Assembly (NCBI GenBank): GCA_037189845.1
Contig: JBBCIS010000003.1
Coordinates: 1 to 64,000 of the forward strand
DNA from: JAMLHH01 sp037189845
Lineage (GTDB): Bacteria > Bacteroidota > Bacteroidia > Chitinophagales > JADIYW01
Direction: 5' to 3'
Length of the DNA stretch: 64,000 nucleotides
How positions within the stretch are numbered: position 1 is the stretch's first letter; every line of letters starts with the position of its first letter. Shown one piece after another: positions 36,560-45,617 of this stretch. The translations under genes and the position numbers were made by a program. Below the pieces are notes generated by a model that made no database searches, had not been told where the DNA came from, and saw only the letters and a program-made list of their open reading frames with translations.

Positions 36560-39265
36560 ATGGCGCTATCAACGTACAAAAAAAAGAGAAAATTCGGAGA
36601 CACTCCGGAGCCTCAGGGAGGACAACCGGAGTCTGAGCAGTTACGATTTGTGGTGCACAAGCATCATGCTTCAAGATTGCATTATGATTTCAGACTGGAA
36701 ATAAAAGGTACACTCAAAAGCTGGGCAGTTCCAAAAGGGCCGTCTATGAATCCTGATGACAAAAGGCTTGCTGTGGAAGTAGAAGATCATCCTTATGACT
36801 ACAAAGATTTTGAAGGTATTATACCTAAAGGGAATTATGGCGCCGGCACAGTGATTATATGGGATGAAGGAACCTATGAACCGCTGGAGCCATTGGAACA
36901 AAAGAAAAATATGGACCTGGCGTTGATAAAACAGTGGAAAGAAGGCCATATTAAATTCAGGCTAAAGGGACATAAGCTGAAAGGTGAATTTGTGCTGACA
37001 AGAATAAAAGGCAATGAGAAAAACAACTGGCTGCTGATTAAGCATAAAGACCGGTACGCTTCAGAAAGAGATATCACGCTCAAAGACAAATCTGTACGTT
37101 CTAAAAAAACAATTGAGCAATTAAGTAAACAAAATGCTGCGAAACCAAACAGGAAACGTACAATTGAGCGAAAATCAAGTAAGACTTCTGAAAGTACCAA
37201 TGATGGTGCTGTAGCTGCCGGAACAGAACAAGAGCACACGGAAGCATCTGAGAAATCCATCCGGAAAAAATTACAATCATCCCCATTTCCCGGCCGGCTG
37301 TCACCTATGCTGGCATCTGTAGCCAGTGAACCCTTTGATGCTCCTGGCTGGATCTATGAAATCAAATGGGACGGCTATCGCGCCATAAGCGGCCGGTATA
37401 AAAATGACTGTTTGCTTTTGTCCCGGAATGGAATTTCCTTTGAAACAAGATTCTACCCTGTATTTGAAGCCATAAAATCCTGGGATGTAAATGCCGTTAT
37501 GGACGGCGAGATTGTTGCATTAAATTCAAAAGGGCTACCTGATTTTAATCAGCTACAAAACTGGCGGTCCGAATCAGACGGCAAATTACATTATTATATT
37601 TTTGATCTCCTGTGGTATGAAGGGAAAGACATCACTGGCCTCCCATTAACAGAACGAAAAAAAATTCTGAATACTTTGCTACCCGATGAGCATCCTATTA
37701 TTAAAAACAGCTTTAGCAGCTCAGGCCCGGGTACGGATTTTTTTAAAGCTGCTGCAGAAGCGGGATTAGAAGGTATTATAGCCAAACGCTCAGACAGCAT
37801 TTATCATCCCGGTCATCGTTCAAAGGCATGGCTCAAGATCAAAACCCATCAAAGGCAGGAAGTGGTCATTGGTGGCTATACCCGGATAGCAGGTACTTCC
37901 AGGCCATTCAGTTCACTATTGCTCGGTGTATATCAAAACGGCAAGCTCAATTATGCAGGAAAAGTAGGAACTGGCTTTAAAGTAGCGGAGCAAAAGCAAT
38001 TGCTGCACAGCTTCCGGAGTCTGGAAAGGAAGACGTCTCCTTTTAACATCGAACCGGATATCGGCAAACCTACAAAATTCAGGTCGGCAGTTACAACCGA
38101 AGTAATATGGTTAAAGCCGGAGCTGGTTTGTGAGATACACTTTACAGAGGTAACAGCAGAAGGTATATTCCGGCATCCTTCTTACATAGCACTCCGGGAA
38201 GATAAGTCTCCTAAATCTGTCGTTCTTGAAAAACAAACGATTATGAAGAAAATATCCACTGCAAAAGATAAGGAACAGAAGACCGTTCCTGTGAAAAGCG
38301 ATCAACAAGACAGCAGGAATACAATAATCCTTTCCGGATCAGAGAAAGATATTATACGCCGCATCAACGGCGTATCGCTGGAACTGACAAATTCTGATAA
38401 AGTATTGTGGCCCAAAGAAGGTTATACCAAAGGAGATATGCTGAACTACTATTATTCTATTGCTCCATATATTCTTCCCTATCTGAAAAACCGGCCACAA
38501 TCCCTGCACCGCTTTCCGAACGGAATTAAAAGCAACAGTTTTTACCAAAAAGATGTAACGGGTAAAGTACCTGAATGGATAAAACTTTATCCGTACAAAG
38601 TAAGCGGAGAGCGTATACAGAAGCATTACATGCTGTGCAATAATAAAGCCGCTTTATTATATATGGTTAATCTGGGTTGCATAGAGATCAATCCCTGGAG
38701 CAGTACAATACAGCATCCCGATCATCCTACCTGGTGCATACTGGATATTGATCCTGACAAAAATAATACATTTGAGCAGGTGATCGATACAGCCCAGGCT
38801 ATATTTCAATTCCTGCAGGACATCAAAGTACCTTCATACTGTAAGACTTCAGGCTCCACCGGTATTCATATATACATACCATTATCCAATAAATACACCT
38901 ATGAGCAATCACAATTGCTGGCTCAATGGATAGCCGGTGAAGTCAGCGGGCAGCTCAGCTATACCAGTATAGAAAGAATGACGGACAAAAGAAAGGGGAA
39001 AATATATATTGACTATTTACAAAACCGTCCGGCAGCCACATTAGCAGCTCCCTACTCTCTCAGACCTAAACCGGAAGCCACGGTATCAACGCCTCTTTAT
39101 TGGGAAGAAGTAAAAAAAGGTTTGAGGTTGACAGATTTCACGATCGAGAATGCGCTGGACCGGATAAAATCAGAGGGAGATATTTTTAAGCCCGTACTGG
39201 GTAAAGGTATCAACCTTAAAAAAATTCTTCAGCATATCGAAGTAAACGATTCCGGAAAATATTAA
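36560..39265 (+). CDS. ligD: Multifunctional DNA ligase D (PE-LIG-POL)
   Basis: A 901-residue ATP-dependent ligase of NHEJ with the Pseudomonas-type order. The 3'-phosphoesterase domain covers about residues 30-180 ('HKHHASRLHYDFRLEI', 'WAVPKGPS'). A basic/Ser-rich linker follows (180-245). The ligase domain is at about 245-540, with Lys269 in 'YEIKWDGYRA' as the adenylated residue and 'VMDGEIVALNSKG'. A polar linker leads to the primase-polymerase domain (about 605-895), with catalytic Asp729 and Asp731 in 'CILDIDPDKNN'. All three active sites look intact. It is co-transcribed with ku. Confidence 0.98.
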   Translation: MALSTYKKKRKFGDTPEPQGGQPESEQLRFVVHKHHASRLHYDFRLEIKGTLKSWAVPKGPSMNPDDKRLAVEVEDHPYDYKDFEGIIPKGNYGAGTVIIWDEGTYEPLEPLEQKKNMDLALIKQWKEGHIKFRLKGHKLKGEFVLTRIKGNEKNNWLLIKHKDRYASERDITLKDKSVRSKKTIEQLSKQNAAKPNRKRTIERKSSKTSESTNDGAVAAGTEQEHTEASEKSIRKKLQSSPFPGRLSPMLASVASEPFDAPGWIYEIKWDGYRAISGRYKNDCLLLSRNGISFETRFYPVFEAIKSWDVNAVMDGEIVALNSKGLPDFNQLQNWRSESDGKLHYYIFDLLWYEGKDITGLPLTERKKILNTLLPDEHPIIKNSFSSSGPGTDFFKAAAEAGLEGIIAKRSDSIYHPGHRSKAWLKIKTHQRQEVVIGGYTRIAGTSRPFSSLLLGVYQNGKLNYAGKVGTGFKVAEQKQLLHSFRSLERKTSPFNIEPDIGKPTKFRSAVTTEVIWLKPELVCEIHFTEVTAEGIFRHPSYIALREDKSPKSVVLEKQTIMKKISTAKDKEQKTVPVKSDQQDSRNTIILSGSEKDIIRRINGVSLELTNSDKVLWPKEGYTKGDMLNYYYSIAPYILPYLKNRPQSLHRFPNGIKSNSFYQKDVTGKVPEWIKLYPYKVSGERIQKHYMLCNNKAALLYMVNLGCIEINPWSSTIQHPDHPTWCILDIDPDKNNTFEQVIDTAQAIFQFLQDIKVPSYCKTSGSTGIHIYIPLSNKYTYEQSQLLAQWIAGEVSGQLSYTSIERMTDKRKGKIYIDYLQNRPAATLAAPYSLRPKPEATVSTPLYWEEVKKGLRLTDFTIENALDRIKSEGDIFKPVLGKGINLKKILQHIEVNDSGKY

Positions 39266-39321
39266 ACATTCACATATCATATAAGCATATTAATAACATA
39301 TTATTTAATTAAAATTATATT

Positions 39322-40065
39322 ATGCCAGAAGGTCCATCTATAGTTATTCTGAAAGAACAGGCAGAGCTCTTTAAAAGGAAAAAAATTATTACCGTATCAG
39401 GTAACAGCAAAGAAGATATACAGCGTATGAAAGATGAAGTGGTCATTGATTTTAAATCATGGGGCAAGCATTTTCTGATTTGTTTTAAGCATTTCAGTCT
39501 CAGAATACACTTTATGCTGTTTGGTACTTACCGGATCAATGAAGAGAAAGCTTCCGCACCAAGATTATGCCTGATATTTGATAATGGATATATCAACTTC
39601 TATGCCTGCTCTCTGAAATTTATTGAAGGGAATTTAGATGAAATATATGACTGGCCGGCAGATATCATGAGCACGCTTTGGGACGAAAAGGCAGCCCGGA
39701 GAAAACTTAAAGCCCAACCGAATGCTTTGCTCTGCGATGTACTTTTAGATCAACACATTTTTGCAGGTTCGGGTAATATTATTAAGAACGAGGTATTATA
39801 CCGTACTAAATTGCATCCGCTCAATACCGTTGCAATATTACCTTCAAAAAAAATAACCGAGCTGATACAGGAAACCCGCAATTATGCTTTCGACTTTCTG
39901 CATTGGAAGAAAGAATTCACCCTTAAGAAGCACTGGCTGGCACATACCAAAACGGTTTGTATTCGCTGCAATTTACCTTTAATAAAAGCATATTTAGGAA
40001 AAACAAAGCGGAGGACTTTCTATTGCAATAACTGTCAGAAATTATTTACTGAAACCAAGTTATAA
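39322..40065 (+). CDS. Fpg/Nei family DNA glycosylase-AP lyase
   Basis: A 247-residue base-excision enzyme. It starts MPEGPSIVILKEQAELF, giving the catalytic Pro2-Glu3 after Met removal. The helix-two-turn-helix region reads 'LLDQHIFAGSGNIIKNEVLY' (compare QxxxAGxGNxxxxE), and a C-terminal zinc finger has 'CIRCNLPL...RRTFYCNNCQ'. It is closer to endonuclease VIII than to Fpg, by recall. It lies 56 bp after ligD on the same strand, so it extends the NHEJ block with oxidised-base repair. Confidence 0.93.
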   Translation: MPEGPSIVILKEQAELFKRKKIITVSGNSKEDIQRMKDEVVIDFKSWGKHFLICFKHFSLRIHFMLFGTYRINEEKASAPRLCLIFDNGYINFYACSLKFIEGNLDEIYDWPADIMSTLWDEKAARRKLKAQPNALLCDVLLDQHIFAGSGNIIKNEVLYRTKLHPLNTVAILPSKKITELIQETRNYAFDFLHWKKEFTLKKHWLAHTKTVCIRCNLPLIKAYLGKTKRRTFYCNNCQKLFTETKL

Positions 40066-40292
40066 ACTTATAATATGTGGACATCTGTTACTCATATTGA
40101 GCAATAAAATATACACAAAAAACATCTATTATCTTATAAACGATTGATTTATAATCAGGTTTATACCTGGCGCACATTTAGTAGAATTTATAAGAAAATT
40201 GTAAACACAAACGACACAATCAAAAGGATACGAATCTTAATTTAAAAGATCCGGCAGGTGAAATTTATTACTTACAGTCAAAAACAATTATT

Positions 40293-40574
40293 ATGAAAAA
40301 TCTTAAAAAATTAAAAGTACTCTCAATACTATTTTCGATTCTCCTGTTTGCCGCATGTGATAATCATGATAGGAATCGTAATGGAAATCCTGACAGGAAC
40401 TTGCATGATAAAAATTATGAAAACAGAGATGAAAATTTGATGAATAATAATCATCCGGCATCTCAACCGAATACAGTGCCTTCACCAACATCGAGACAAC
40501 CTCGTGATACTAATGTAATGGATACTACTTCCTCTAAGAGGCTGGATACTTCCGGAAGAAGAGCCAATCCATAA
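40293..40574 (+). CDS. Small lipoprotein, Asn/Asp-rich, hypothetical
   Basis: A 93-residue protein with a lipoprotein signal (MKNLKKLKVLSILFSILLFAAC, Cys at 22). Its hydrophilic, low-complexity mature part is rich in Asn, Asp, Arg and Pro, and is probably disordered. It lies 227 bp after the glycosylase gene and has its own terminator. Similar short lipoproteins are common in Bacteroidota; no function can be given. Confidence 0.65.
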   Translation: MKNLKKLKVLSILFSILLFAACDNHDRNRNGNPDRNLHDKNYENRDENLMNNNHPASQPNTVPSPTSRQPRDTNVMDTTSSKRLDTSGRRANP

Positions 40575-40919
40575 TTGATGAAGACAAATCTATCTTCTAA
40601 ACACGGAAACATTTGCCTGAAAAATTATTTCATATAACAATAAGAAGGAGAGTTTTTAAAGCTCTCCTTTTCATTTAGATTATTATAAAGCAGTAACAAT
40701 TTCAGATTGAATTTTGAAGAATTCATTGATTCCTCATTCTTGCATTTATAATTCTATGATCGAAATTATATTGATTAGCTTCCTGATAATTTCGAACTTA
40801 AAATTACTCCATTGATTGGAACTGATTTTAGTAAAAAGGGCTGAAAGGGGTTACAGTCGAACACCTTATACCCGTTCTGACGTTTATTGATTCCTTAAAT
40901 ATTTGATCACTAATAAGTT
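40575..40919. other. Intergenic, terminator only
   Basis: Apart from the terminator at 40643-40673 I see no gene, RNA or repeat. The stretch separates the small lipoprotein gene from the convergent membrane-protein gene. Confidence 0.5.
40643..40673 (+). terminator. Rho-independent terminator
   Basis: AAGGAGAG (40645-40652) pairs with CTCTCCTT (40662-40669) around an AT-rich loop and is followed by T residues, 71 bp past the small lipoprotein gene. Confidence 0.75.
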
Positions 40920-41438
40920 CTAATGTCCATGAATTCTATTGTAAATAATCAAAGTATGAATATTATGGGAAATCAGGAAAATGATGGATGAAGCAATAAA
41001 TCCATATTTAATATATGGCAAATTAAAATAAGATTTTTCTCCTATCAGCCCAATCCCGGTTAACCATATTAGTGGTGTATAAGCTGGAGCCATAAAACCT
41101 AAATATCCACTACTCCATTTGCTTTCCGGATAATAGATCAAAGCTAACCATGAGGCAAAATAGAATAATACTCCGATTATGTAAGTGGCAATGCCTATTT
41201 TCTGAGTCTTTGTTTTAATGGATAGAGGCATTAATAAGGTAAATATGAAAATGATCATCCGGAATACGGATTCTCCTATGGTCAGAAACAAGGGTATGTC
41301 AGCCTGGAATATTTCAGGCTGAAACGGTTCGGGTAATTTGGAAGCTAACAAAATATTCCATGCCATAATAGGTATGGTCAACAAAAAGCAGTTCAGTGAG
41401 TATTGTTTTATTCTAACAAACCTTTTTTTCATTGGCAT
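40920..41438 (-). CDS. Hypothetical membrane protein
   Basis: A 172-residue protein with about five hydrophobic segments ('LNCFLLTIPIMAWNILLA', 'VFRMIIFIFTLLMPL', 'IGIATYIIGVLFYFASWLALIYY', 'YTPLIWLTGIGLIG', 'IKYGFIASSIIFLIS'). I recognise no family. An upstream remnant at 41471-41587 encodes a related segment, suggesting a former tandem duplicate. Confidence 0.7.
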   Translation of the reverse strand: MPMKKRFVRIKQYSLNCFLLTIPIMAWNILLASKLPEPFQPEIFQADIPLFLTIGESVFRMIIFIFTLLMPLSIKTKTQKIGIATYIIGVLFYFASWLALIYYPESKWSSGYLGFMAPAYTPLIWLTGIGLIGEKSYFNLPYIKYGFIASSIIFLISHNIHTLIIYNRIHGH

Positions 41439-41470
41439 CTGTGAAGTCTATAATGTTAATATGATCTTTA

Positions 41471-41587
41471 TTATTGAATTGGATACCTATCGATAAAAAA
41501 AATTACAGGTCCTAAAACGGCATATCCCACTAATACAAAGGTGGTATAGCTCCATTTCTCACTCTTTGGATAAGTGATAGTTCGATA
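41471..41587 (-). pseudogene. Remnant of a paralogue of the 40920-41438 membrane protein
   Basis: The minus strand reads an open segment of about 38 codons (…TITYPKSEKWSYTTFVLVGYA…FFIDRYPIQ) ending in two stops and preceded by an in-frame TAA, with no start codon. Its 'YPKSEKWSY' aligns with 'YYPESKWSSGY' of the intact neighbour, followed by a similar hydrophobic segment. It is the decayed C-terminal end of a duplicate. Confidence 0.55.
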
Positions 41588-41604
41588 TTACACACTAAGT
41601 ATCA

Positions 41605-41633
41605 AAAAAAAGCCCTGAAAATCAGGGCTTTTT
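41605..41633 (-). terminator. Terminator of tRNA-Ser
   Basis: AAAGCCCTGA (41609-41618) pairs with TCAGGGCTTT (41622-41631), with a T-run on the minus strand, about 10 bp past the tRNA 3' end. Confidence 0.85.
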
Positions 41634-41641
41634 ATCTTTTG

Positions 41642-41726
41642 CGGAGAAAGAGGGATTCGAACCCCCGGACCTGTTACAGTCAACTGTTTTCAAGACAGTC
41701 GCAATCGACCACTCTGCCATTTCTCC
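41642..41726 (-). tRNA. tRNA-Ser(UGA)
   Basis: An 85-nt gene with acceptor stem GGAGAAA/TTTCTCC plus discriminator G, D-arm 'GCAGAGTGGTCGATTGC', anticodon arm CTGTCTTGAAAACAG with anticodon TGA, a long variable arm typical of serine tRNAs and T-arm 'GGGGGTTCGAATCCC'. CCA is not encoded. A -7 promoter element ends 5 bp before the 5' end and a terminator follows. Confidence 0.97.
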
Positions 41727-41731
41727 GGGGG

Positions 41732-41739
41732 CAAAGGTA
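41732..41739 (-). promoter_or_regulatory. -7 promoter element TACCTTTG of tRNA-Ser
   Basis: An exact minus-strand match. A TTG lies 21 bp upstream of it (41761-41763 on the complementary strand), at a plausible -33 spacing. Only five bases separate the box from the mature tRNA 5' end, which calibrates where transcription starts relative to such boxes. Confidence 0.75.
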
Positions 41740-41889
41740 GCAAATTAACTTTCTTATTTGCAAGTGTCGGAATAAAAATCTCTGAAGTTTTTTCTCATGT
41801 ATATAAATTATTCAAATCATACACATATAAAACAAACAAATACTTCTGATTAACCTATCTCAAAAGAGCAGTCTGACCTTTATTATCTG

Positions 41890-42771
41890 CTATTCGCAGG
41901 TCTTTTTACTGGCAATACTGTTATTGATTTCAAAGCCGATCAGTAGTATACTGGAATTCAGATAGACAAAAAGCATTGAAACTATGATAATGCCCAAAGA
42001 GCCGTATAATTGGTTGAAATTGGAGAATAAGCTAAAATAGTACTTCAATAAATTAGACAGTATGACCAGCGAAATCGTCGTAAAGACTGCTCCTGCTGAA
42101 AAATATCTGAATTTCTCTTTTACTGACGGCCCGTAGTAATATATCAGCGCAACAACATTGAAGAAGGCAAAAAAGACCAGGAGATACTTCAGAAATACAA
42201 TAAAATAATAGGTGAAGAGATTATATAATTCCAGCTGATTCAAGATTTCTTTAATCGTCCTCTCTCCCATAATGACCAAAGTAATTGACACCAGAAACAT
42301 CATACTGACAAGCAGAATAATCTTCAGTGAAACCATTTGTTTCTGTAAAAAATTCCGTTTTCTGTAATTTTCGCCGGATTTATCAAATGCTTTGAGCATT
42401 GATGTCACCCCATTACTGGAAAAGATAAATGCCAGAACAAAGTTCAGAGAAGTCACTCCTCCCCTCTGTATGCTTACAATATCTGTAATAGTAGACCTCA
42501 GCATATTAAATATTCCTTCAGGCAATATCTCCTTCAGGTAACTCATCAATACGATATTATAGTTTTCTACCGGCAAGTAAGGAATCAAAGAGAAAAAGAA
42601 GATAATCGTAGGAAAAATTGCCAGAAAGAAAAAGAAAGACATGGATGAAGCTCTGATGACCAGATCATCATTTTTCAGCTCTTCTCTGACACCTATAAAA
42701 GCATCTTTAAAAGTAACTCCTTCTAATCCCGGGGCTGTTTTCTCTAATATCTTTGGCTTTTTATCGTCCAT
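41890..42771 (-). CDS. YihY/virulence factor BrkB family membrane protein
   Basis: The 293-residue product is read from MDDKKPKIL at 42771, 1 bp after the mltG stop; the longer frame overlaps mltG. It has about six membrane segments and the family marks 'DDLVIRASSMSFFFFLAIFPTIIFFFSLIPYLP', 'VLAFIFSSNGVTSMLKAFD', 'YYYGPSVKEKFRYFSAGAVFTTI' and 'YGSLGIIIVSMLFVYLNSSILLIGFEIN'. Once thought to be RNase BN; now regarded as a membrane protein of unclear role. Probably coupled to mltG. Confidence 0.92.
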   Translation of the reverse strand: MDDKKPKILEKTAPGLEGVTFKDAFIGVREELKNDDLVIRASSMSFFFFLAIFPTIIFFFSLIPYLPVENYNIVLMSYLKEILPEGIFNMLRSTITDIVSIQRGGVTSLNFVLAFIFSSNGVTSMLKAFDKSGENYRKRNFLQKQMVSLKIILLVSMMFLVSITLVIMGERTIKEILNQLELYNLFTYYFIVFLKYLLVFFAFFNVVALIYYYGPSVKEKFRYFSAGAVFTTISLVILSNLLKYYFSLFSNFNQLYGSLGIIIVSMLFVYLNSSILLIGFEINNSIASKKTCE

Positions 42772-42772
42772 G

Positions 42773-43783
42773 TTATCTATAGATTTGTTGCTCGTTGAGT
42801 GCTTTCTGATAAGCTCTCGCATATTCTAAATGTTCAGAATATGTTTTTGAAAATGCATGCTTGCCACTTCCAAATATCGCACAAAAATATAGATAATTAT
42901 TGGATGGCGCTTTTAATACGCCATTGATAACGTCTGATTCCGGCAATCCTATCGGTCCCGGAGGCAATCCTTTATACATATAAGTATTATAAGGCGAATC
43001 CGTTTCAAGATCTTTTTTCAATATTCTTTTAATGGCCATATCCTTTACTGCATATTTCACTGTCGGGTCTGCCTGCAATGGCATTCCGATTTTTAATCTG
43101 TTCAGATAAACGGATGCAACAGTGCCATATTCAGGCTTATAATTGGTTTCTTTTTGTACTATAGATGCCAGAATAATCACTTCCTCCGGCTGCAATCCTA
43201 TTTTTTCAGCATCCTGTTTTCTCTCGTCATTCCAGAATCTTTTATACTCCTGATGCATCCTATCCACAAAGCCCTGTAATCCTACATCCCAATACAGCTG
43301 ATATGAGTTACATAAAAACATGGCAAAGAAATCTTCCCTGTTAAAACCATATTCCCGGGCATTTTCCGGATCAGTGATATAATGTATAAAATCTGTAGAA
43401 TCTATATCCAGCTTCAAAGCTACTCTGGCAGCCAGCTGTTCAGGAAAGGTTATATTATTGATCACAAAATTTACAGCATCCTGATTACCCGAACGAAGCT
43501 TTCTCACAATATCTACCGCAGAGCTACCCGGAGCAAGTACATATCTACCCGTATGTATATGTTGATCATACTGAAGTATTCTTGCAGTAAGAATAATCAG
43601 ATGAGGGAATCTCACATCAGGATTTTCCAGTAGCTGGCTTTTTATTACATCCCAGGAATCATCTTTTCTAATCTTTACCTCCACACCTTTATCTCCTTTT
43701 ACAAGACCAAAAGCTAAAAGTGCGCATCCAAATCCAAGTGCAGCTAATATTAAAAGGATAAAAACAAAAACTATCTTTTTCAA
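42773..43783 (-). CDS. mltG: Endolytic murein transglycosylase MltG
   Basis: A 336-residue inner-membrane lytic transglycosylase that cuts nascent peptidoglycan. It has an N-terminal membrane segment (about residues 4-26), a LysM-like region and the catalytic YceG domain with 'EEVIILASIVQKETNYKPEYGTVASVYLNRLKIGMPLQADPTVKYA' (catalytic Glu in QKET) and 'SPYNTYMYKGLPPGPIGLPE'. The start is a TTG at 43783; a stop lies three codons upstream and no ATG is available nearby. It is followed 1 bp later by the YihY-family gene. Confidence 0.95.
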   Translation of the reverse strand: MKKIVFVFILLILAALGFGCALLAFGLVKGDKGVEVKIRKDDSWDVIKSQLLENPDVRFPHLIILTARILQYDQHIHTGRYVLAPGSSAVDIVRKLRSGNQDAVNFVINNITFPEQLAARVALKLDIDSTDFIHYITDPENAREYGFNREDFFAMFLCNSYQLYWDVGLQGFVDRMHQEYKRFWNDERKQDAEKIGLQPEEVIILASIVQKETNYKPEYGTVASVYLNRLKIGMPLQADPTVKYAVKDMAIKRILKKDLETDSPYNTYMYKGLPPGPIGLPESDVINGVLKAPSNNYLYFCAIFGSGKHAFSKTYSEHLEYARAYQKALNEQQIYR

Positions 43784-43814
43784 ACCTGGCTATTTTCTGC
43801 CTAATTTACATCAA

Positions 43815-45311
43815 CTACAAGTATCGAAGTACAATTTCCCAGATAAATTGATACGGTAAAATTTCATAGTCATTGGTCAGAAGCCCGTCTGTATTGGATT
43901 TCAACCTCTCATACATAGCCTGATTTTTATTCAATATGGACTTTTTCTTAAATTTTAATGATTCTATACTGGATAACATATTAATGAACCAATATTCTCT
44001 CTGGGTATTATTCTGCAAAATATATTTATGACTATACCGCTTTACCATCAGACACTGATCATAAAACGTATCCAGCTGACCGGACCGCAAGGCTTCTATC
44101 ATATCCAAAAAACGGATTGACAGATAAAATCCGGTTTTATCATTGACATAATAAGGTGTGTCATTATATAACCTAGCCAATTTTAATCGTGTATTGCTTT
44201 TTAGCTCCAGCTCATCCTTCATCAACAAAAGATATACCTTATATATTGCCATTCTTTGTTTATAATGATCAGGCATAGATTTGTAAGACTTATTTCTGGT
44301 TATTTCATTGACCAGTGTTTCTGATGCAGCACTATTCAGCTGATGCATAGATAACTTTAACAAATACTCCTGTGCAGTAAACCAATTCAGGCCTCCTTCA
44401 TTAAACAAAGAAATATCTATTCTCAATCCTTCTAACCCTTCCTCATATCTACCCATTGACAATAAAGCTTTAGCTCTGTACAATGTAGCTACTCCCTGCC
44501 AGACAGGTTGTTGAAATAATTTTTGAGTGCTTAGCTCAGTGATCTGTTGACATGTTGTTAAAATGTCATCCAGATAACCGGTATGCTCATAAAGAAATAA
44601 CTTGGATCTCAGGTAAAGGTATTCTGTTTCATAACTAAACGCCTGATCTCTGAAACCTTTCAATTCGACAATCAGATCTTTCAACAAGATACTTTTATCG
44701 TTATCGTTCTTCTTTTCATTGGAATGATGAACATAAAACTGAATCTGATAGTATGTCAGCGTAGCATTCTGAATGGCCTGTTCCTTCAGAAAGAAATCTT
44801 CATACAGCTCTCTATTGGCTTTGAATAGCTTATGCTTACCTGACATTGCATAATATTTTGCCAATTCAAAGGCATAAAATTTAGCTATATCATACAGATG
44901 GTAATTTATTGCAGTCTGAAAATTATTCTTGATGGTGCTGATGTATGCCTTCATAGCTCCATTACGTCTCAGAATATTAATTGTCTGTACTGCTTTATTT
45001 TGTTCAAAGAGAACTTTTTGAAAACTTGACTGAATATTAGTCTGGTTTAAATCCAGAAAATACAATGTATTAAATATTCTGGTTTTTAATCTGGATTTCA
45101 ACCTACGGTAACTCTGGTGACTTTTTGTATTCACCTCACCATACAAATACTTAATAGCTTCAGTATCATTCGCAATTATATCATCTTTAATAGCTAAATA
45201 TAATTTTGAAAATAAAGTATCCTCATAACTGACCATATTATCATCAATCAGCTCAATCTTATCCAAACGCTTCCGGCTGATAATTTTTACGATCTCTTTT
45301 AAACTATCCAT
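43815..45311 (-). CDS. Large alpha-helical repeat protein, hypothetical
   Basis: A 498-residue cytoplasmic protein without signal or membrane segments, built almost wholly of helices in a TPR-like pattern ('QPVWQGVATLYRAKALLSMGRYEEGLEGLRIDISLF', 'AINYHLYDIAKFYAFELAKYYAMSGKHKLF'). No enzymatic motif is seen. It resembles uncharacterised Bacteroidota solenoid proteins. It lies 31 bp before mltG on the same strand and diverges from a 44-residue microprotein gene 171 bp away. A scaffold or peptide-binding role is possible but unproven. Confidence 0.7.
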   Translation of the reverse strand: MDSLKEIVKIISRKRLDKIELIDDNMVSYEDTLFSKLYLAIKDDIIANDTEAIKYLYGEVNTKSHQSYRRLKSRLKTRIFNTLYFLDLNQTNIQSSFQKVLFEQNKAVQTINILRRNGAMKAYISTIKNNFQTAINYHLYDIAKFYAFELAKYYAMSGKHKLFKANRELYEDFFLKEQAIQNATLTYYQIQFYVHHSNEKKNDNDKSILLKDLIVELKGFRDQAFSYETEYLYLRSKLFLYEHTGYLDDILTTCQQITELSTQKLFQQPVWQGVATLYRAKALLSMGRYEEGLEGLRIDISLFNEGGLNWFTAQEYLLKLSMHQLNSAASETLVNEITRNKSYKSMPDHYKQRMAIYKVYLLLMKDELELKSNTRLKLARLYNDTPYYVNDKTGFYLSIRFLDMIEALRSGQLDTFYDQCLMVKRYSHKYILQNNTQREYWFINMLSSIESLKFKKKSILNKNQAMYERLKSNTDGLLTNDYEILPYQFIWEIVLRYL

Positions 45312-45482
45312 GTAACAAAAAAACTATTCATTTCGCTCTTTAAAGCTAATGATAAAATAGTTTTCAAAACTATACAAATATCAAAAAATAAAACATGACG
45401 ATTTAACTATGTCACAAAACACTGCTAAATCATTTTATGAAAATAAACATGTACTATAACTTCACATTCAAAATTAACAACT

Positions 45483-45617
45483 ATGACAACCGCATTATTT
45501 TTATCCCTCTTTTTAAGCCTATTCTCTGGTAACACATCTGGTGATCAAGACAAAGATGTTCAAGTGACTACTAGCGCTAAAATCAAGCCTATCATTACCG
45601 ATGATTTTGGAGGTTGA
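45483..45617 (+). CDS. 44-residue microprotein with hydrophobic N-terminus
   Basis: A short frame from ATG 45483 to TGA 45615-45617. Residues 1-16 are hydrophobic (MTTALFLSLFLSLFSG), followed by a polar segment (NTSGDQDKDVQVTTSAKIK) and the end PIITDDFGG with a terminal Gly-Gly. The hydrophobic part lacks the usual positive N-region, so it could be an atypical signal or a membrane anchor. A strong terminator follows 46 bp after the stop, and no other gene lies between, which supports a dedicated transcript. No homologue recognised. Confidence 0.55.
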   Translation: MTTALFLSLFLSLFSGNTSGDQDKDVQVTTSAKIKPIITDDFGG

